Below, piece by piece: positions 1 to 9,540 of a stretch of 64,000 nucleotides of DNA. The notes beneath the pieces were generated by a model. It made no database searches, was not told the DNA's origin, and saw only the letters and a program-made list of their open reading frames with translations. Source of the DNA: an uncultured Erythrobacter sp. (GTDB lineage: Bacteria > Pseudomonadota > Alphaproteobacteria > Sphingomonadales > Sphingomonadaceae); assembly GCA_947503155.1 (NCBI GenBank), contig CANNCL010000002.1, forward strand, positions 558,001 through 622,000. The letters are read 5' to 3'. Position 1 is the first letter of the stretch. The number at the start of each line of letters is the position of its first letter. The position numbers and the translations under genes are program-made.

Positions 1-497
1 TAAAGCTCAGTTCCGCCAGTAAGCCGCTCTTCCCGGCCAAATTGCTGCGAACTGACGAGAAAGCGGTAAATGTCGATTGCCCCGGCAAGGTCATTTTCCG
101 CGCGCGCCTCTTGCGCCTCCAACAATAAGCACGAGGCGCGCTCACCCACGGCATCATTGTCGCTGACGCAGGTTGTGGTGATGCGTTTGGTGACCGCGTT
201 CGCGCCGCTGAATGGTTGCATCCCTGAACCCGGCGTCAGACCCGCGATCCCGGTCGATGTGGCGACATTGAGGTCGCGGTACAATGGCTCCCCCGGAATG
301 CGTGAACCGGTCTGGGCGCGAACTTCGCGGGCCTCTGTGCTGCCTTCAACAATGATGGGTGTGCTCGCCGCCTCGGCCTCTGGCGTGGGTCTGTCAGTGT
401 CTTCGGCCTGCGTTTGCGGCTCTGGTTGTGTTTGGGTTTGTGTGGCCGCCATTGTTAGCATTGCGGCAGAGATGAGGAGGGGCGCGGATAATGTCAT
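1..497 (-). CDS. Secreted hypothetical protein, C-terminus cut by window edge
   Basis: The frame is open from an ATG at 497 to the left edge, giving 165 residues without a stop. The N-terminus (MTLSAPLLISAAMLTMAATQ) looks like a signal peptide and is followed by a Gln/Thr/Pro/Glu-rich linker to about residue 48. Two cysteines (about 110 and 123) could form a periplasmic disulfide. The last visible stretch, around residues 127-153, reads like a TPR-type helix pair (AGAIDIYRFL). An AAGGA motif lies just before the ATG. It is transcribed divergently from the BlaI-like gene across the dyad at 567-599, so it is a plausible target of that repressor. I do not recognise the family; export is inferred from the leader only. 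Confidence 0.7.
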   Translation of the reverse strand, partial: MTLSAPLLISAAMLTMAATQTQTQPEPQTQAEDTDRPTPEAEAASTPIIVEGSTEAREVRAQTGSRIPGEPLYRDLNVATSTGIAGLTPGSGMQPFSGANAVTKRITTTCVSDNDAVGERASCLLLEAQEARAENDLAGAIDIYRFLVSSQQFGREERLTGGTEL

Positions 498-566
498 TCG
501 TCCTTAGATATCGGCTCTTTGCAGAAGAGCAAGCGGGGGGAATGTTCGTTCATCTAGGCGCAATGT

Positions 567-599
567 TTACAAGCGTAGTCGGTATGACTACAGACGTAA
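567..599. promoter_or_regulatory. Dyad operator for the BlaI-like repressor (candidate)
   Basis: Perfect half sites GTAGTC (575-580) and GACTAC (586-591) flank a 5-base spacer, and an outer pair TTAC (567-570) and GTAA (596-599) is also symmetric. BlaI/MecI-family repressors bind dyads built on ACTAC/GTAGT, so the match fits the regulator encoded directly downstream. The site lies between the divergent starts at 497 and 626, where it could control both genes and give autoregulation. Binding itself is inference. Confidence 0.65.
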
Positions 600-625
600 T
601 CAAGCGAATGGAGGGCGCCTTAAAC

Positions 626-1033
626 ATGTCATCTGACCAGTCATCACAAAAACCCGAGCGGATCAGCCCTGATCGGATCAGCGAAGCGGAACATGCCGTC
701 ATGGAGGTCCTATGGGACCGGGGCACTGCGACCGCCGCTGACGTGTGCGACGCGGTTGGCGAGAAACGTGATTGGAGCCTGGCGACTGTAAAGACGCTGC
801 TTTCGCGCCTTGTGCAGAAGAACGCCATTGCGACGCGGCCCGATGGCCGGCGGTTTCTATATTCACCCCAAATCGCCCGCGCTGATTATGTCGGCGGGGA
901 ATCGCGCCGATTGGTAGACCGCTTGTTTGGCGGGCGGGCGGCATCGTTGGTGGCGCATTTGGCAGAGACCGAAGCGCTGAGCGAGGATGATGTCTCTGAG
1001 ATTGAAGCTCTTTTGAAGGAGCTAAAACAATGA
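626..1033 (+). CDS. BlaI/MecI/CopY-family transcriptional repressor
   Basis: A small winged-helix repressor of 135 residues. The N-terminal region (SEAEHAVMEVLWDRGTATA, then SLATVKTLLSRLVQK) is the typical BlaI helix-turn-helix, followed by a wing (RPDGRRFLYSP) and a C-terminal dimerisation helix region. I place the start at the ATG at 626 because GGAGGG lies ten bases upstream, the family is about this length, and the dyad operator at 567-599 would otherwise fall inside the coding region; an earlier in-frame ATG exists at 491. The stop overlaps the next ATG as ATGA, so it is translationally coupled to the M56 protease. In this family the partner protease inactivates the repressor on signal; the signal here is unknown. 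Confidence 0.9.
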   Translation: MSSDQSSQKPERISPDRISEAEHAVMEVLWDRGTATAADVCDAVGEKRDWSLATVKTLLSRLVQKNAIATRPDGRRFLYSPQIARADYVGGESRRLVDRLFGGRAASLVAHLAETEALSEDDVSEIEALLKELKQ

Positions 1034-2733
1034 CCAGCTGGCTGATCGAAACACTCATATGGACCGCGATTTTGATCGCCGCCGTCCTGATGCTTCGCCG
1101 CCCCGTGGCGCGGTGGTTCGGGCCTCAGTTTGCCTATGCTTTGTGGGCGATCCCGGCGCTGCGTTTGTTGTTACCACCCCTTGAATTGCCCGCATGGATG
1201 CGGCCTGCGGCAAATGCCGAAAACACGGCGCCCGCCGCAATATCTGCCGGCGACACCCAATTCCTAAACCTCGATTCTCTCGATCCAGTTGCGACAACAG
1301 ATGGGCCTGCGGGAACCGAGGCGGCGGCGCCCGATTTGTCAGCACCGATTACCCCGACGGCGAGTTTTGAGTTCGCATCTTTGATCGAACCCATGACCCA
1401 AATTGCCATCGCGGTCTGGCTGATCGGCGCCGCCATTTTTTTATATTTGCGCTTTTCAGCTTATTTTCAGCTTCGCGCACAATTGCTCGAAGGGGGCAGT
1501 GACGTGGGGCGGGATGGGAACATCCGTCTTGTGGAAACGCCCGGTACGTCTGCGCCGCTGGCCTTTGGTGTGATCGACAAAGTGATCGCCCTGCCAAGAG
1601 GGTTTCTGGCTCAACCAGATAAGACCGCCCGCGATTTGGCATTGGCGCATGAGATGCAGCACCATCAAGGCCGCGATCTGCTCATCAATGTCGCGGTGCA
1701 ACCTTTGTTCGCGATGCATTGGTTCAACCCGCTGGGCCGGTATGGCTGGCTCGCTTTGCGGCGCGATCAGGAGGCGGCGTGTGATGCCCGCGTGATCGCT
1801 GCGAAGCCTGCGAAACAACGCGAAGCTTACGCCAATCTCATTGTCAGCACAGCTGCTCGTTCGGCTGACTCGCCGGGCCTTTCGCCCAACCTCGCGCTGG
1901 CTGCGCCGATGGCGTGCCCTGTGCTGGGCGAAAAATCGATAATTCACCGTTTAAGGAGCCTGAATATGACCGACACTTCGCATAAACGCCGTATGGCCGC
2001 ACGGCTGATGCTGGGCGCAGCAATTATCGCGCTGCCGCTAACCGCTTCGATTAGCTACGCCGCAACCGAAACGCCCGCACCGCCGATAGCGCCCGTAGCG
2101 CCCGCCGCCCATGCTGCTCCTGGTGTTGGCATTGCGCCGCCCGCTCCTCCGGCACCTCCCGCTGCGCCAGCGCCGCTGCCGCTCACCAATGTCAGCACGA
2201 TACTCTCCGTCGACCCGGATACCGGTGAAGCGGCGGGACGTGAGCGGGAGGAAACCGTCATCATCATCCGCGATGAAGAAGGCAATATCGACGAAGAGCG
2301 CACCGAACGCCGGATCGAACGCCAAGTGCACAGTTTTCGTATGTCCCATGACGGCGAAGAGATCAGCGAAGAGCAGATGGAAGAAATCATGACCGAGATG
2401 CGGCGCGGTTTAGAAGAAGCCAATGCAGCGCTCGCTGAAATGCCGATGGTCATCGAAGAAGCGATCGCAAGCGCACAGGACGCAGATGAGCGCACGATCG
2501 TCATCCGCGGTTGCGACAATTCGAGCGATGATGTTGCCACCACAACAGAAAATGCGGACGGCACCCGCACCGTGATGGTGTGCCAGGCACGGGTTATGGT
2601 CAGCGCGCTAGAAGGGCTGCGTGAAGCGCGCGAAGAGATCGCCGAAAGCCGCGATATGAGTGCCCAAATGCGGGACCGTATCGTGCGTGAGCTTGATCAG
2701 CAGATTTCTCGCTGGGAAAATACGCAAAGCTGA
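1030..2733 (+). CDS. M56-family (BlaR1/MecR1-like) membrane metalloprotease with non-standard sensor domain
   Basis: 567 residues. An N-terminal membrane helix (about 4-22), further hydrophobic segments near 35-50 and 122-142, then the M56 zinc-protease motif HEMQH (207-211) with a downstream Glu in DQEAACDA (about 248). A membrane helix at about 325-345 is followed by an Ala/Pro-rich linker (about 346-385) and a strongly charged Glu/Arg-rich C-terminal region rich in predicted helix. Classical BlaR1 carries a penicillin-binding sensor domain at its C-terminus; no SxxK or KTG motif is visible here. It likely cleaves, or triggers cleavage of, the repressor encoded just upstream in response to an envelope signal other than a beta-lactam. 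The protease call is firm; the ligand is unknown. Confidence 0.88.
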   Translation: MTSWLIETLIWTAILIAAVLMLRRPVARWFGPQFAYALWAIPALRLLLPPLELPAWMRPAANAENTAPAAISAGDTQFLNLDSLDPVATTDGPAGTEAAAPDLSAPITPTASFEFASLIEPMTQIAIAVWLIGAAIFLYLRFSAYFQLRAQLLEGGSDVGRDGNIRLVETPGTSAPLAFGVIDKVIALPRGFLAQPDKTARDLALAHEMQHHQGRDLLINVAVQPLFAMHWFNPLGRYGWLALRRDQEAACDARVIAAKPAKQREAYANLIVSTAARSADSPGLSPNLALAAPMACPVLGEKSIIHRLRSLNMTDTSHKRRMAARLMLGAAIIALPLTASISYAATETPAPPIAPVAPAAHAAPGVGIAPPAPPAPPAAPAPLPLTNVSTILSVDPDTGEAAGREREETVIIIRDEEGNIDEERTERRIERQVHSFRMSHDGEEISEEQMEEIMTEMRRGLEEANAALAEMPMVIEEAIASAQDADERTIVIRGCDNSSDDVATTTENADGTRTVMVCQARVMVSALEGLREAREEIAESRDMSAQMRDRIVRELDQQISRWENTQS

Positions 2734-2764
2734 TCGGCAGATGCCGCCGCGTAAAATGACCTAA

Positions 2765-2798
2765 GGTCGGGGCGCAATCCGGTTTCGACCGGCCGACC
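2765..2798 (+). repeat. Compact hairpin with UUCG loop downstream of the M56 gene
   Basis: GGTCGG (2765-2770) pairs with CCGACC (2793-2798), and inside it CCGGT (2779-2783) pairs with ACCGG (2788-2792) around a TTCG loop. It is followed by a run of six A residues and then the terminator hairpin. It may assist termination or stabilise the 3' end of the transcript. Function is inferred from the fold only. Confidence 0.45.
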
Positions 2799-2801
2799 AA
2801 A

Positions 2802-2845
2802 AAAGACCGGCGCGGGATACCCTCCTGCGCCGGTTTTGTTTTTCC
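2802..2845. terminator. Bidirectional rho-independent terminator
   Basis: ACCGGCGC (2806-2813) pairs perfectly with GCGCCGGT (2827-2834). On the plus strand the stem is followed by TTTTGTTTTT; on the minus strand it is followed by CTTTTTT. It separates the plus-strand M56 operon from the minus-strand metallopeptidase operon, so it can stop both. Confidence 0.85.
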
Positions 2846-2857
2846 AACGCTGCGCTC

Positions 2858-3391
2858 TTAATCGCCAGAGGTCATTGAGCCGCGTTCCGCGCGCGGGCGA
2901 GCGGGATAGGAACAGCCGCGCTGCTGGCCCAAACCTTTTAAAAAGCCGCGCCGAACCATCCCGGACGTGATCGCCATATTGACCTCGTTACGGCGCGCAT
3001 TCGCCCCTGACACTTCGCGTACAATGCCGCGAAAGGGGATGAATGATCCGACTACGCTTTGTGCAACGCGGCCCCGGCTAAGACGGCGTTCTTCGCTTTC
3101 TGCAATGTCGAAATCTGCACCCAATGCGCGGTCTAACAAAGCGATTTGGGCAACGATATCATTGCATGAGCCAAGCCCGTCAGAGGCATAAGGATCCTGC
3201 GCCGCAACCACGAGCACTTCTGGAATATCATCGCTGTCGATGTTGATATCTTCGAGCGGAGTGCGCGCGACATCTTCGATATCGGGATCATCTTGCATCC
3301 CCTGCGCCGCCGCCGGCCCGGCTAAGGCCAAAGCTAGAGCAGCCGCCCCAATCAGTTGGGCAGTCATTTTGGCGCCAAGTTTAGCGGACAT
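2858..3391 (-). CDS. Secreted hypothetical protein of the metallopeptidase operon
   Basis: 177 residues with a clear signal peptide (MTAQLIGAAALALALAGPAAAQ within the first 30 residues). The mature part has an acidic N-terminal stretch, a region near SCNDIVAQIALLDRALGADF, and a basic C-terminus with a second Cys (QRGCSYPARP). The ATG at 3391 overlaps the upstream stop codon by 11 bases, which argues for translational coupling; an alternative ATG at 3367 would shorten the leader. It follows the zinc metallopeptidase gene in the same operon and is probably periplasmic. I do not recognise a named family, although similar small secreted proteins are common in sphingomonads. Confidence 0.75.
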   Translation of the reverse strand: MSAKLGAKMTAQLIGAAALALALAGPAAAQGMQDDPDIEDVARTPLEDINIDSDDIPEVLVVAAQDPYASDGLGSCNDIVAQIALLDRALGADFDIAESEERRLSRGRVAQSVVGSFIPFRGIVREVSGANARRNEVNMAITSGMVRRGFLKGLGQQRGCSYPARPRAERGSMTSGD

Positions 3392-4250
3392 TGAAATAGC
3401 TGTCGCAAGCGGCGTCATCGGCACTCTCCAATCCGCGCCGCAGCGCGTCCATGCGTTGTTGGCTGGTTCCATGGGTGAAATTTTCTGGATTGATGCGCTG
3501 ACCTGCGCTGCTCATCAATGCGTCATCGCCAATTGCGCTGGCCGCGCGCAGGCCTTCTTCCATGTCGCCGCGCTCAATCCGGTTGCGGTTCTTGCCCGCC
3601 CATACCCCGGCATAGCAATCGGCCTGCAATTCCATGCGCACCTGCAATTGATTGGATTCGCCGGGGCGTTGTTGTTGGAGGCTGCGGACCTGTCCGGCCA
3701 GACCGGTGATGTTTTGGATATGGTGTCCATATTCATGTGCGATCACGTAAAGCCGCGCGAAATCGCCGCCGGTTCCGCTCATCTGTTCAAGCTGCTGATA
3801 AAAGCGGGTGTCGATATAAATGCCCATATCGGCGGGGCAGTAAAACGGTCCAGCGGCAGAGCTCGCGCTGCCGCAGCCTTGCGTCGCCACCCGGCCATCG
3901 CGGTAAAGGTCGAGGAAGGGTTGCTCAAATGCGATGCCAGCGCGCGCGAATTCCGGCTCCCACGTTTCATTGAGGCTGGTGAGAGCTTCGCAGGCTTCGC
4001 GCGCAAATGGCCCGCTGGTGCAGACCTGTTGTTCGGTCATATCGCCGCTTTGCGAGGCAGGTGCGCTCTGTTCCTCAATCCCGCCCAACACTGCGATAGT
4101 TTGCGCCGGATCAACGCCAAACGCGACCGCTGCGACCAACGCAATTACCAAAGTCCCGCAGCCCACGCCGCCAGCGCGCCTTGCCCCGCCGCCGCGCGCA
4201 CTGCTGGACCGGACTTTAATCTTCGATGTGTCAAACGGATTGAGCCGCAT
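3381..4250 (-). CDS. YpfJ-type neutral zinc metallopeptidase
   Basis: 289 residues. A short basic N-terminus rich in Arg, Ser and Gly precedes a single membrane helix (GVGCGTLVIALVAAVAFG, about 30-47), so the catalytic domain lies outside the inner membrane. The zinc site HEYGH sits in VIAHEYGHHIQNITG, with a downstream region (LQADCYAGVWAG) carrying the third-ligand motif typical of this family. The start at 4250 has an AGGGG Shine-Dalgarno and gives the family N-terminus; an in-frame start 14 codons upstream looks too long. Substrate is unknown. It is coupled to the small secreted protein downstream. Confidence 0.88.
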   Translation of the reverse strand: MRLNPFDTSKIKVRSSSARGGGARRAGGVGCGTLVIALVAAVAFGVDPAQTIAVLGGIEEQSAPASQSGDMTEQQVCTSGPFAREACEALTSLNETWEPEFARAGIAFEQPFLDLYRDGRVATQGCGSASSAAGPFYCPADMGIYIDTRFYQQLEQMSGTGGDFARLYVIAHEYGHHIQNITGLAGQVRSLQQQRPGESNQLQVRMELQADCYAGVWAGKNRNRIERGDMEEGLRAASAIGDDALMSSAGQRINPENFTHGTSQQRMDALRRGLESADDAACDSYFNVR

Positions 4251-4389
4251 GTGTATTTTCCCCTTTTGGTCCCAATTGCGCCTTGGGCCCAATCATTCCC
4301 GTCAGCCTGCGATGCGCGCAAATCACTGGACACGGCCAGCATGCGCGCCGAAAGCTTTGTTCGAACTATAAGTGCAGGAGTTGGATGGA

Positions 4390-5157
4390 ATGCTCAAGGG
4401 CCAAGATCTTACGGGAAAGCGCGCGCTGATCACCGGATCGACGTCAGGAATCGGCCTCGCAATTGCGCGGGCGATGCACGCAGAAGGCGCGAAAGTGATC
4501 TTGAACGGGTTTGGCGACGCGGATGAAATCGCCAAACTGACCGACGAAATGGATGCGGTCCATTACGATGCAAACCTGCTGGATGTGGCCGCGATTGAGG
4601 GGATGATGGGAGCGGCCGGACCGGTCGATATCCTCGTGAACAATGCCGGGATGCAATATGTATCGCCGGTCGAAGATTTTCCGACCGACAAATGGGACGC
4701 GATCATTGCGCTCAATTTGACGGCGCCTTTCCACACATCTCGGCTCGCGATCCCGGCGATGAAAGAGGCGGGCTGGGGCCGGATCATCAACACGGCATCG
4801 GCCCATTCATTGACCGCTTCGCCGTTCAAGAGCGCCTATAACGCCAGCAAACATGGCATTGCCGGATTTACAAAGACGATTGCGCTGGAATTGGCGCAAA
4901 CAGGCGTGACCGCGAATTGCATCAGTCCCGGCTATGTCTGGACCCCGCTGATCGAAGGGCAAATCCCTGACACGATGGAGGCAAGGGGCCTGACCCGCGA
5001 CGAGGTGATCAACGACGTTTTGCTGGCCAAACAGCCCACAAAGAAATTCGTGCAGCCGTCGGAAATCGGTGCGCTCGCGGTGTTCCTGTGCCGCGAAGAA
5101 GCCGGCAATGTAACCGGCGCGAATTGGAGCATTGATGGAGGCTGGACCGCGGAATGA
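4390..5157 (+). CDS. bdhA: 3-hydroxybutyrate dehydrogenase (SDR family)
   Basis: 255 residues, a classical short-chain dehydrogenase. It has the NAD-binding motif TGSTSGIG (15-22), NNAG (84-87), and catalytic Ser137, Tyr150 and Lys154 (SAYNASKHG). The insert GYVWTPLIEGQIPDTMEARGL and the end GANWSIDGGWTAE are typical of D-3-hydroxybutyrate dehydrogenases, which interconvert 3-hydroxybutyrate and acetoacetate in ketone body and polyhydroxybutyrate turnover. CAGGAG lies nine bases before the ATG at 4390; a GTG at 4372 is a poorer start. The stop overlaps the following ATG (ATGA). Confidence 0.92.
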   Translation: MLKGQDLTGKRALITGSTSGIGLAIARAMHAEGAKVILNGFGDADEIAKLTDEMDAVHYDANLLDVAAIEGMMGAAGPVDILVNNAGMQYVSPVEDFPTDKWDAIIALNLTAPFHTSRLAIPAMKEAGWGRIINTASAHSLTASPFKSAYNASKHGIAGFTKTIALELAQTGVTANCISPGYVWTPLIEGQIPDTMEARGLTRDEVINDVLLAKQPTKKFVQPSEIGALAVFLCREEAGNVTGANWSIDGGWTAE

Positions 5158-6635
5158 CCATGCGGGGGCGCATCGCGGCACGATTGATAATGGCGGCGGC
5201 GTTTCTGACGCTGAGCGCGTGTGCGAAGGCCCCTCTTGCCACTGTCCCTGCGCCGGAAAGAGCGGCGATCGCGGCGAATTTGACGCGGGATATCAATGTG
5301 CTTGCCAGCGACGAGTTTGGCGGGCGCGAACCGGGAACGGACGGCGAAACGCGCACGGTCGCTTACTTGATTGAACAGCTGCAATCCGCCGGGCTAACCT
5401 CTGGCACCAATGATCCCGGCAGCGCATGGCGCGCGCCGGTTGATTTGGTGAACACTACGCCCAGCGGCAGTGATATTACCTTTGAAATAGGCGGAGAGAA
5501 TATCGCGGTAGGCTCTGACCAAGGCGCCGCTTTTACAACCGCGCGCCGGCTCTTGATCGGCCGCGGTCAGATGATCTTTGTCGGGTTTGAAGCGGACAGC
5601 ATCGATCCCGAATCGATCGAAGGCAAAGTGGTCGTAATGCTGGGCGAACCGGGGGCAAGCGCCGCGCGCCGGACGCAATTGTTCGGCGCCAACCCTTCTG
5701 CAATTATCACCGTGGTCGAAGACGAAGCCGCAATTGAACAAGTGGGTCGCGGATATCGCCGGGAAAATGTGATCTTGGCGAGCGAAGAGCAGAAGCGCCT
5801 CTCTGGATTTGTCACCCATGACGCCATGCGCGCGGCCAATGGCGAGGCACATTGGAACGCTCTGGTCGAAGAGGCGGGCACTGACAATTTTTCACCCGGA
5901 CCATTGGAGGCAACCGTTTCGATGGAGGCGATGTCGAACCGGCGCGAATTTACCAGCTCCAATATCATCGGCCTATTGCCGGGCGCAGTTCCGGGATCGG
6001 GCGCGGTGTTTTTGCTCGCGCATTGGGATCATCTTGGGACTTGCGGTGATCAAGGTGATCTTATCTGCAACGGGGCGGTCGACAATGCGAGCGGCGTTGC
6101 GGTGATGCTTGAGCTAACCCGCCGTTTGGTCGCCAGCGGGCCGCATGACCGCGATATTTATGTGCTCGCAACAAGCGCGGAAGAATCCGGCCTGCTTGGC
6201 GCAAAGGCATTCGCTGCGGAACCTCCGGTCGCGTTGGAAAGCGTGATCGCCGCGTTTAATTTCGACACGTCTGCGATTGCGCCCAGCGGCAGTGTGGTTG
6301 GATTTGTGGGAGAAGGGCGCACGCCGCTCGACCGGGTTATTTTGGAGGTGATGGAGGCGAGCGGGCGCGAATTGGGCGACCGCGAATTTGCCGAGAGTTT
6401 CGTGCGCAGACAAGATGGCTGGGCCTTGCTGGAACGCGGTGTGCCGGCGGTGTTTCTCTCGACGGCTTTCAGTTCACAGATCACCCTTGGCCCCTATTTG
6501 GCGCGCGATTATCATCGTCCCTCGGACGAGATAGGCGCGATCGAATTGGGCGGCGCGATTGATGATCTCTTGCTGCATCAGGCGCTGGTTGAACGGATCG
6601 CCAACACCGCGCTTTATACCCCTCCTGCACAATAG
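5154..6635 (+). CDS. M28-family metallopeptidase lipoprotein
   Basis: 493 residues. The N-terminus is a lipoprotein signal with lipobox LSAC (Cys23). The metallopeptidase domain has the co-catalytic zinc ligands His290 (AHWDHLG), Asp310 (VDNASG), Glu343/344 (SAEESGLLG), Asp371 (FNFD) and a late His near 455 (DYHRPSDE). Residues of about 100-260 form an inserted PA-like region. It is probably an outer-membrane-anchored periplasmic aminopeptidase of the M28 family. It overlaps the dehydrogenase gene by four bases; an ATG six bases later is an equally possible start. Confidence 0.9.
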   Translation: MTMRGRIAARLIMAAAFLTLSACAKAPLATVPAPERAAIAANLTRDINVLASDEFGGREPGTDGETRTVAYLIEQLQSAGLTSGTNDPGSAWRAPVDLVNTTPSGSDITFEIGGENIAVGSDQGAAFTTARRLLIGRGQMIFVGFEADSIDPESIEGKVVVMLGEPGASAARRTQLFGANPSAIITVVEDEAAIEQVGRGYRRENVILASEEQKRLSGFVTHDAMRAANGEAHWNALVEEAGTDNFSPGPLEATVSMEAMSNRREFTSSNIIGLLPGAVPGSGAVFLLAHWDHLGTCGDQGDLICNGAVDNASGVAVMLELTRRLVASGPHDRDIYVLATSAEESGLLGAKAFAAEPPVALESVIAAFNFDTSAIAPSGSVVGFVGEGRTPLDRVILEVMEASGRELGDREFAESFVRRQDGWALLERGVPAVFLSTAFSSQITLGPYLARDYHRPSDEIGAIELGGAIDDLLLHQALVERIANTALYTPPAQ

Positions 6636-8189
<1,554 letters not shown>

Positions 8190-8201
8190 GCTGTTTATCA
8201 T

Positions 8202-8231
8202 GCCATAGGCCGCTCGGGCTTCTGCTATGGC
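8202..8231 (+). terminator. Probable terminator hairpin of guaB
   Basis: GCCATAG (8202-8208) pairs perfectly with CTATGGC (8225-8231), with additional GCC/GGC pairing possible inside the loop. The tail TTCTATTTA is only partly T-rich, so termination would be moderate. Confidence 0.5.
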
Positions 8232-8242
8232 TTCTATTTAAG

Positions 8243-8278
8243 GGTAAAGGCGGCGTCGAAGGGATGCTCGCCTTTGCC
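8243..8278 (+). repeat. Leader hairpin before the RsmB-like gene
   Basis: GGTAAAGGCG (8243-8252) pairs with CGCCTTTGCC (8269-8278) in ten pairs, one of them a G-T wobble. It ends 20 bases before the start codon of the methyltransferase gene and could be part of its 5' leader. Confidence 0.45.
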
Positions 8279-8298
8279 ATGACCCACGAAGGTGCAGC

Positions 8299-9477
8299 AT
8301 GACCCCATCGGCCCGCGTTCAAGCGGCAATCGAACTTCTGGATTCCATCATCGAGGCGGCGACGGCGAAAGCGGCGCCCGCAGATCGGTTGATTTCGGAA
8401 TATTTCAAAGCGCGGCGTTATGCGGGATCGAAAGACCGGCGCGCTGTAAGAGAGCTGGTTTACCGCGCCATCCGCCTGTGCGGTCCGCGCCCAGCGAGCG
8501 GGCGCGCGGCGATGCTCGCCGTCGCGAAACACGACAAGGAAATCGCGCCGCTATTCGATGGATCGACCCATGCTCCGCCGGCAATTGGCGAAAACGAAAA
8601 GCCCGCGAAAACCGGCATTGCGGTCAATTGGATGATGGCGAAATTGACCGCATCTGGCCTTGATGGCCCGACCGCTGGATCGCTGCTCGACCGCGCGCCG
8701 CTAGATATCAGAGTGAACGCATTGAAGGCGGACCGCGCGGCGATTGAATTGCCAGAAGGCGGGGAGAACCTGTCTGCACCCCATGCGATCCGTTTCCCAT
8801 CGGGCACCAATATCGACCAATGGGAAGCTTACCGCGAAGGTTTGATCGAAATTCAAGATCTCGGCAGCCAATGGGTGTGCGAAGCGGTTGGTGCGAAAGC
8901 TGGTGAAACCATCATCGACCTATGCGCGGGCGCGGGCGGCAAGACGCTGTCGCTGGCCGCGATCACGGGCAACGACGCAGTGATAATCGCGGCGGACACG
9001 GATAAACGCCGTTTGGGCAATTTGGCCCCGCGCGCCGCACGGGCAGGGGCGGAAATCGCCCATACCGTGCTGCTCGATCCGGGCCGCGAAATGGAGGCGT
9101 TGGAGCCGTGGACAGCCAAAGCTGACCGGGTTCTGGTCGATGCGCCGTGTTCGGGCAGCGGCACATGGCGGCGCAATCCAGAGGGGCGCTGGCGGCTTGA
9201 TAAGACAGAGCTGGAGCGACTGACCGAATTGCAAGATCATGTGTTGAACTTAGGCGCACAAATGGTCCGCCCAGGCGGCACCTTGGTGTTTGTGACATGT
9301 TCGGTGTTTGATGAAGAGGGACCATGGCGCGTCGATGCCTTCCTTGAACGGCATCCGGGGTGGGAGGCTAAGCCCGCCGAAATTGCCGCCGGTAATAAAC
9401 GCGGTTTGGGCACACGATTGACCCCTTTGCATGACGGCGCAGACGGGTTTTTTGTCGCCATCCTGCAATCTCCGTGA
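8299..9477 (+). CDS. RsmB-family 16S rRNA cytosine-5 methyltransferase
   Basis: 392 residues. The N-terminal third is a NusB-like helical RNA-binding region. The C-terminal Rossmann fold has the SAM motif (DLCAGAGGKTLSLAA), motif IV with the first catalytic Cys (VDAPCSGSGTWRRNPEGRW) and motif VI with the second Cys (FVTCSVFDEEGP). This TCS/PCS pair defines the RsmB/NSUN m5C methyltransferases. The exact rRNA position (C967 for E. coli RsmB) cannot be read from sequence alone, so I give no symbol. The start is an ATG with weak AAGG ten bases upstream. Confidence 0.9.
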   Translation: MTPSARVQAAIELLDSIIEAATAKAAPADRLISEYFKARRYAGSKDRRAVRELVYRAIRLCGPRPASGRAAMLAVAKHDKEIAPLFDGSTHAPPAIGENEKPAKTGIAVNWMMAKLTASGLDGPTAGSLLDRAPLDIRVNALKADRAAIELPEGGENLSAPHAIRFPSGTNIDQWEAYREGLIEIQDLGSQWVCEAVGAKAGETIIDLCAGAGGKTLSLAAITGNDAVIIAADTDKRRLGNLAPRAARAGAEIAHTVLLDPGREMEALEPWTAKADRVLVDAPCSGSGTWRRNPEGRWRLDKTELERLTELQDHVLNLGAQMVRPGGTLVFVTCSVFDEEGPWRVDAFLERHPGWEAKPAEIAAGNKRGLGTRLTPLHDGADGFFVAILQSP

Positions 9478-9540
9478 TAGCCATCTGTCCCTATGGCGAG
9501 GCCTCAATCTTACCCGCTTTCTGATCTTAAGGAGCTATTT

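Noticed and set aside
70..507. Plus-strand open frame of 145 codons at the left edge
   Set aside because: The opposite strand encodes a protein with a clear signal peptide and a Shine-Dalgarno sequence, so the plus frame is a shadow.
2771..2800. T-arm-like GGTTTCGACC that could suggest a tRNA or tmRNA end
   Set aside because: No acceptor stem, anticodon arm or CCA end is found around it; it is part of a UUCG hairpin.
3240..4526. Long plus-strand open frame of 428 codons
   Set aside because: It lies antisense to the zinc metallopeptidase and the small secreted protein, has Ala/Arg-rich composition without domain motifs, and runs into the dehydrogenase gene in another frame.
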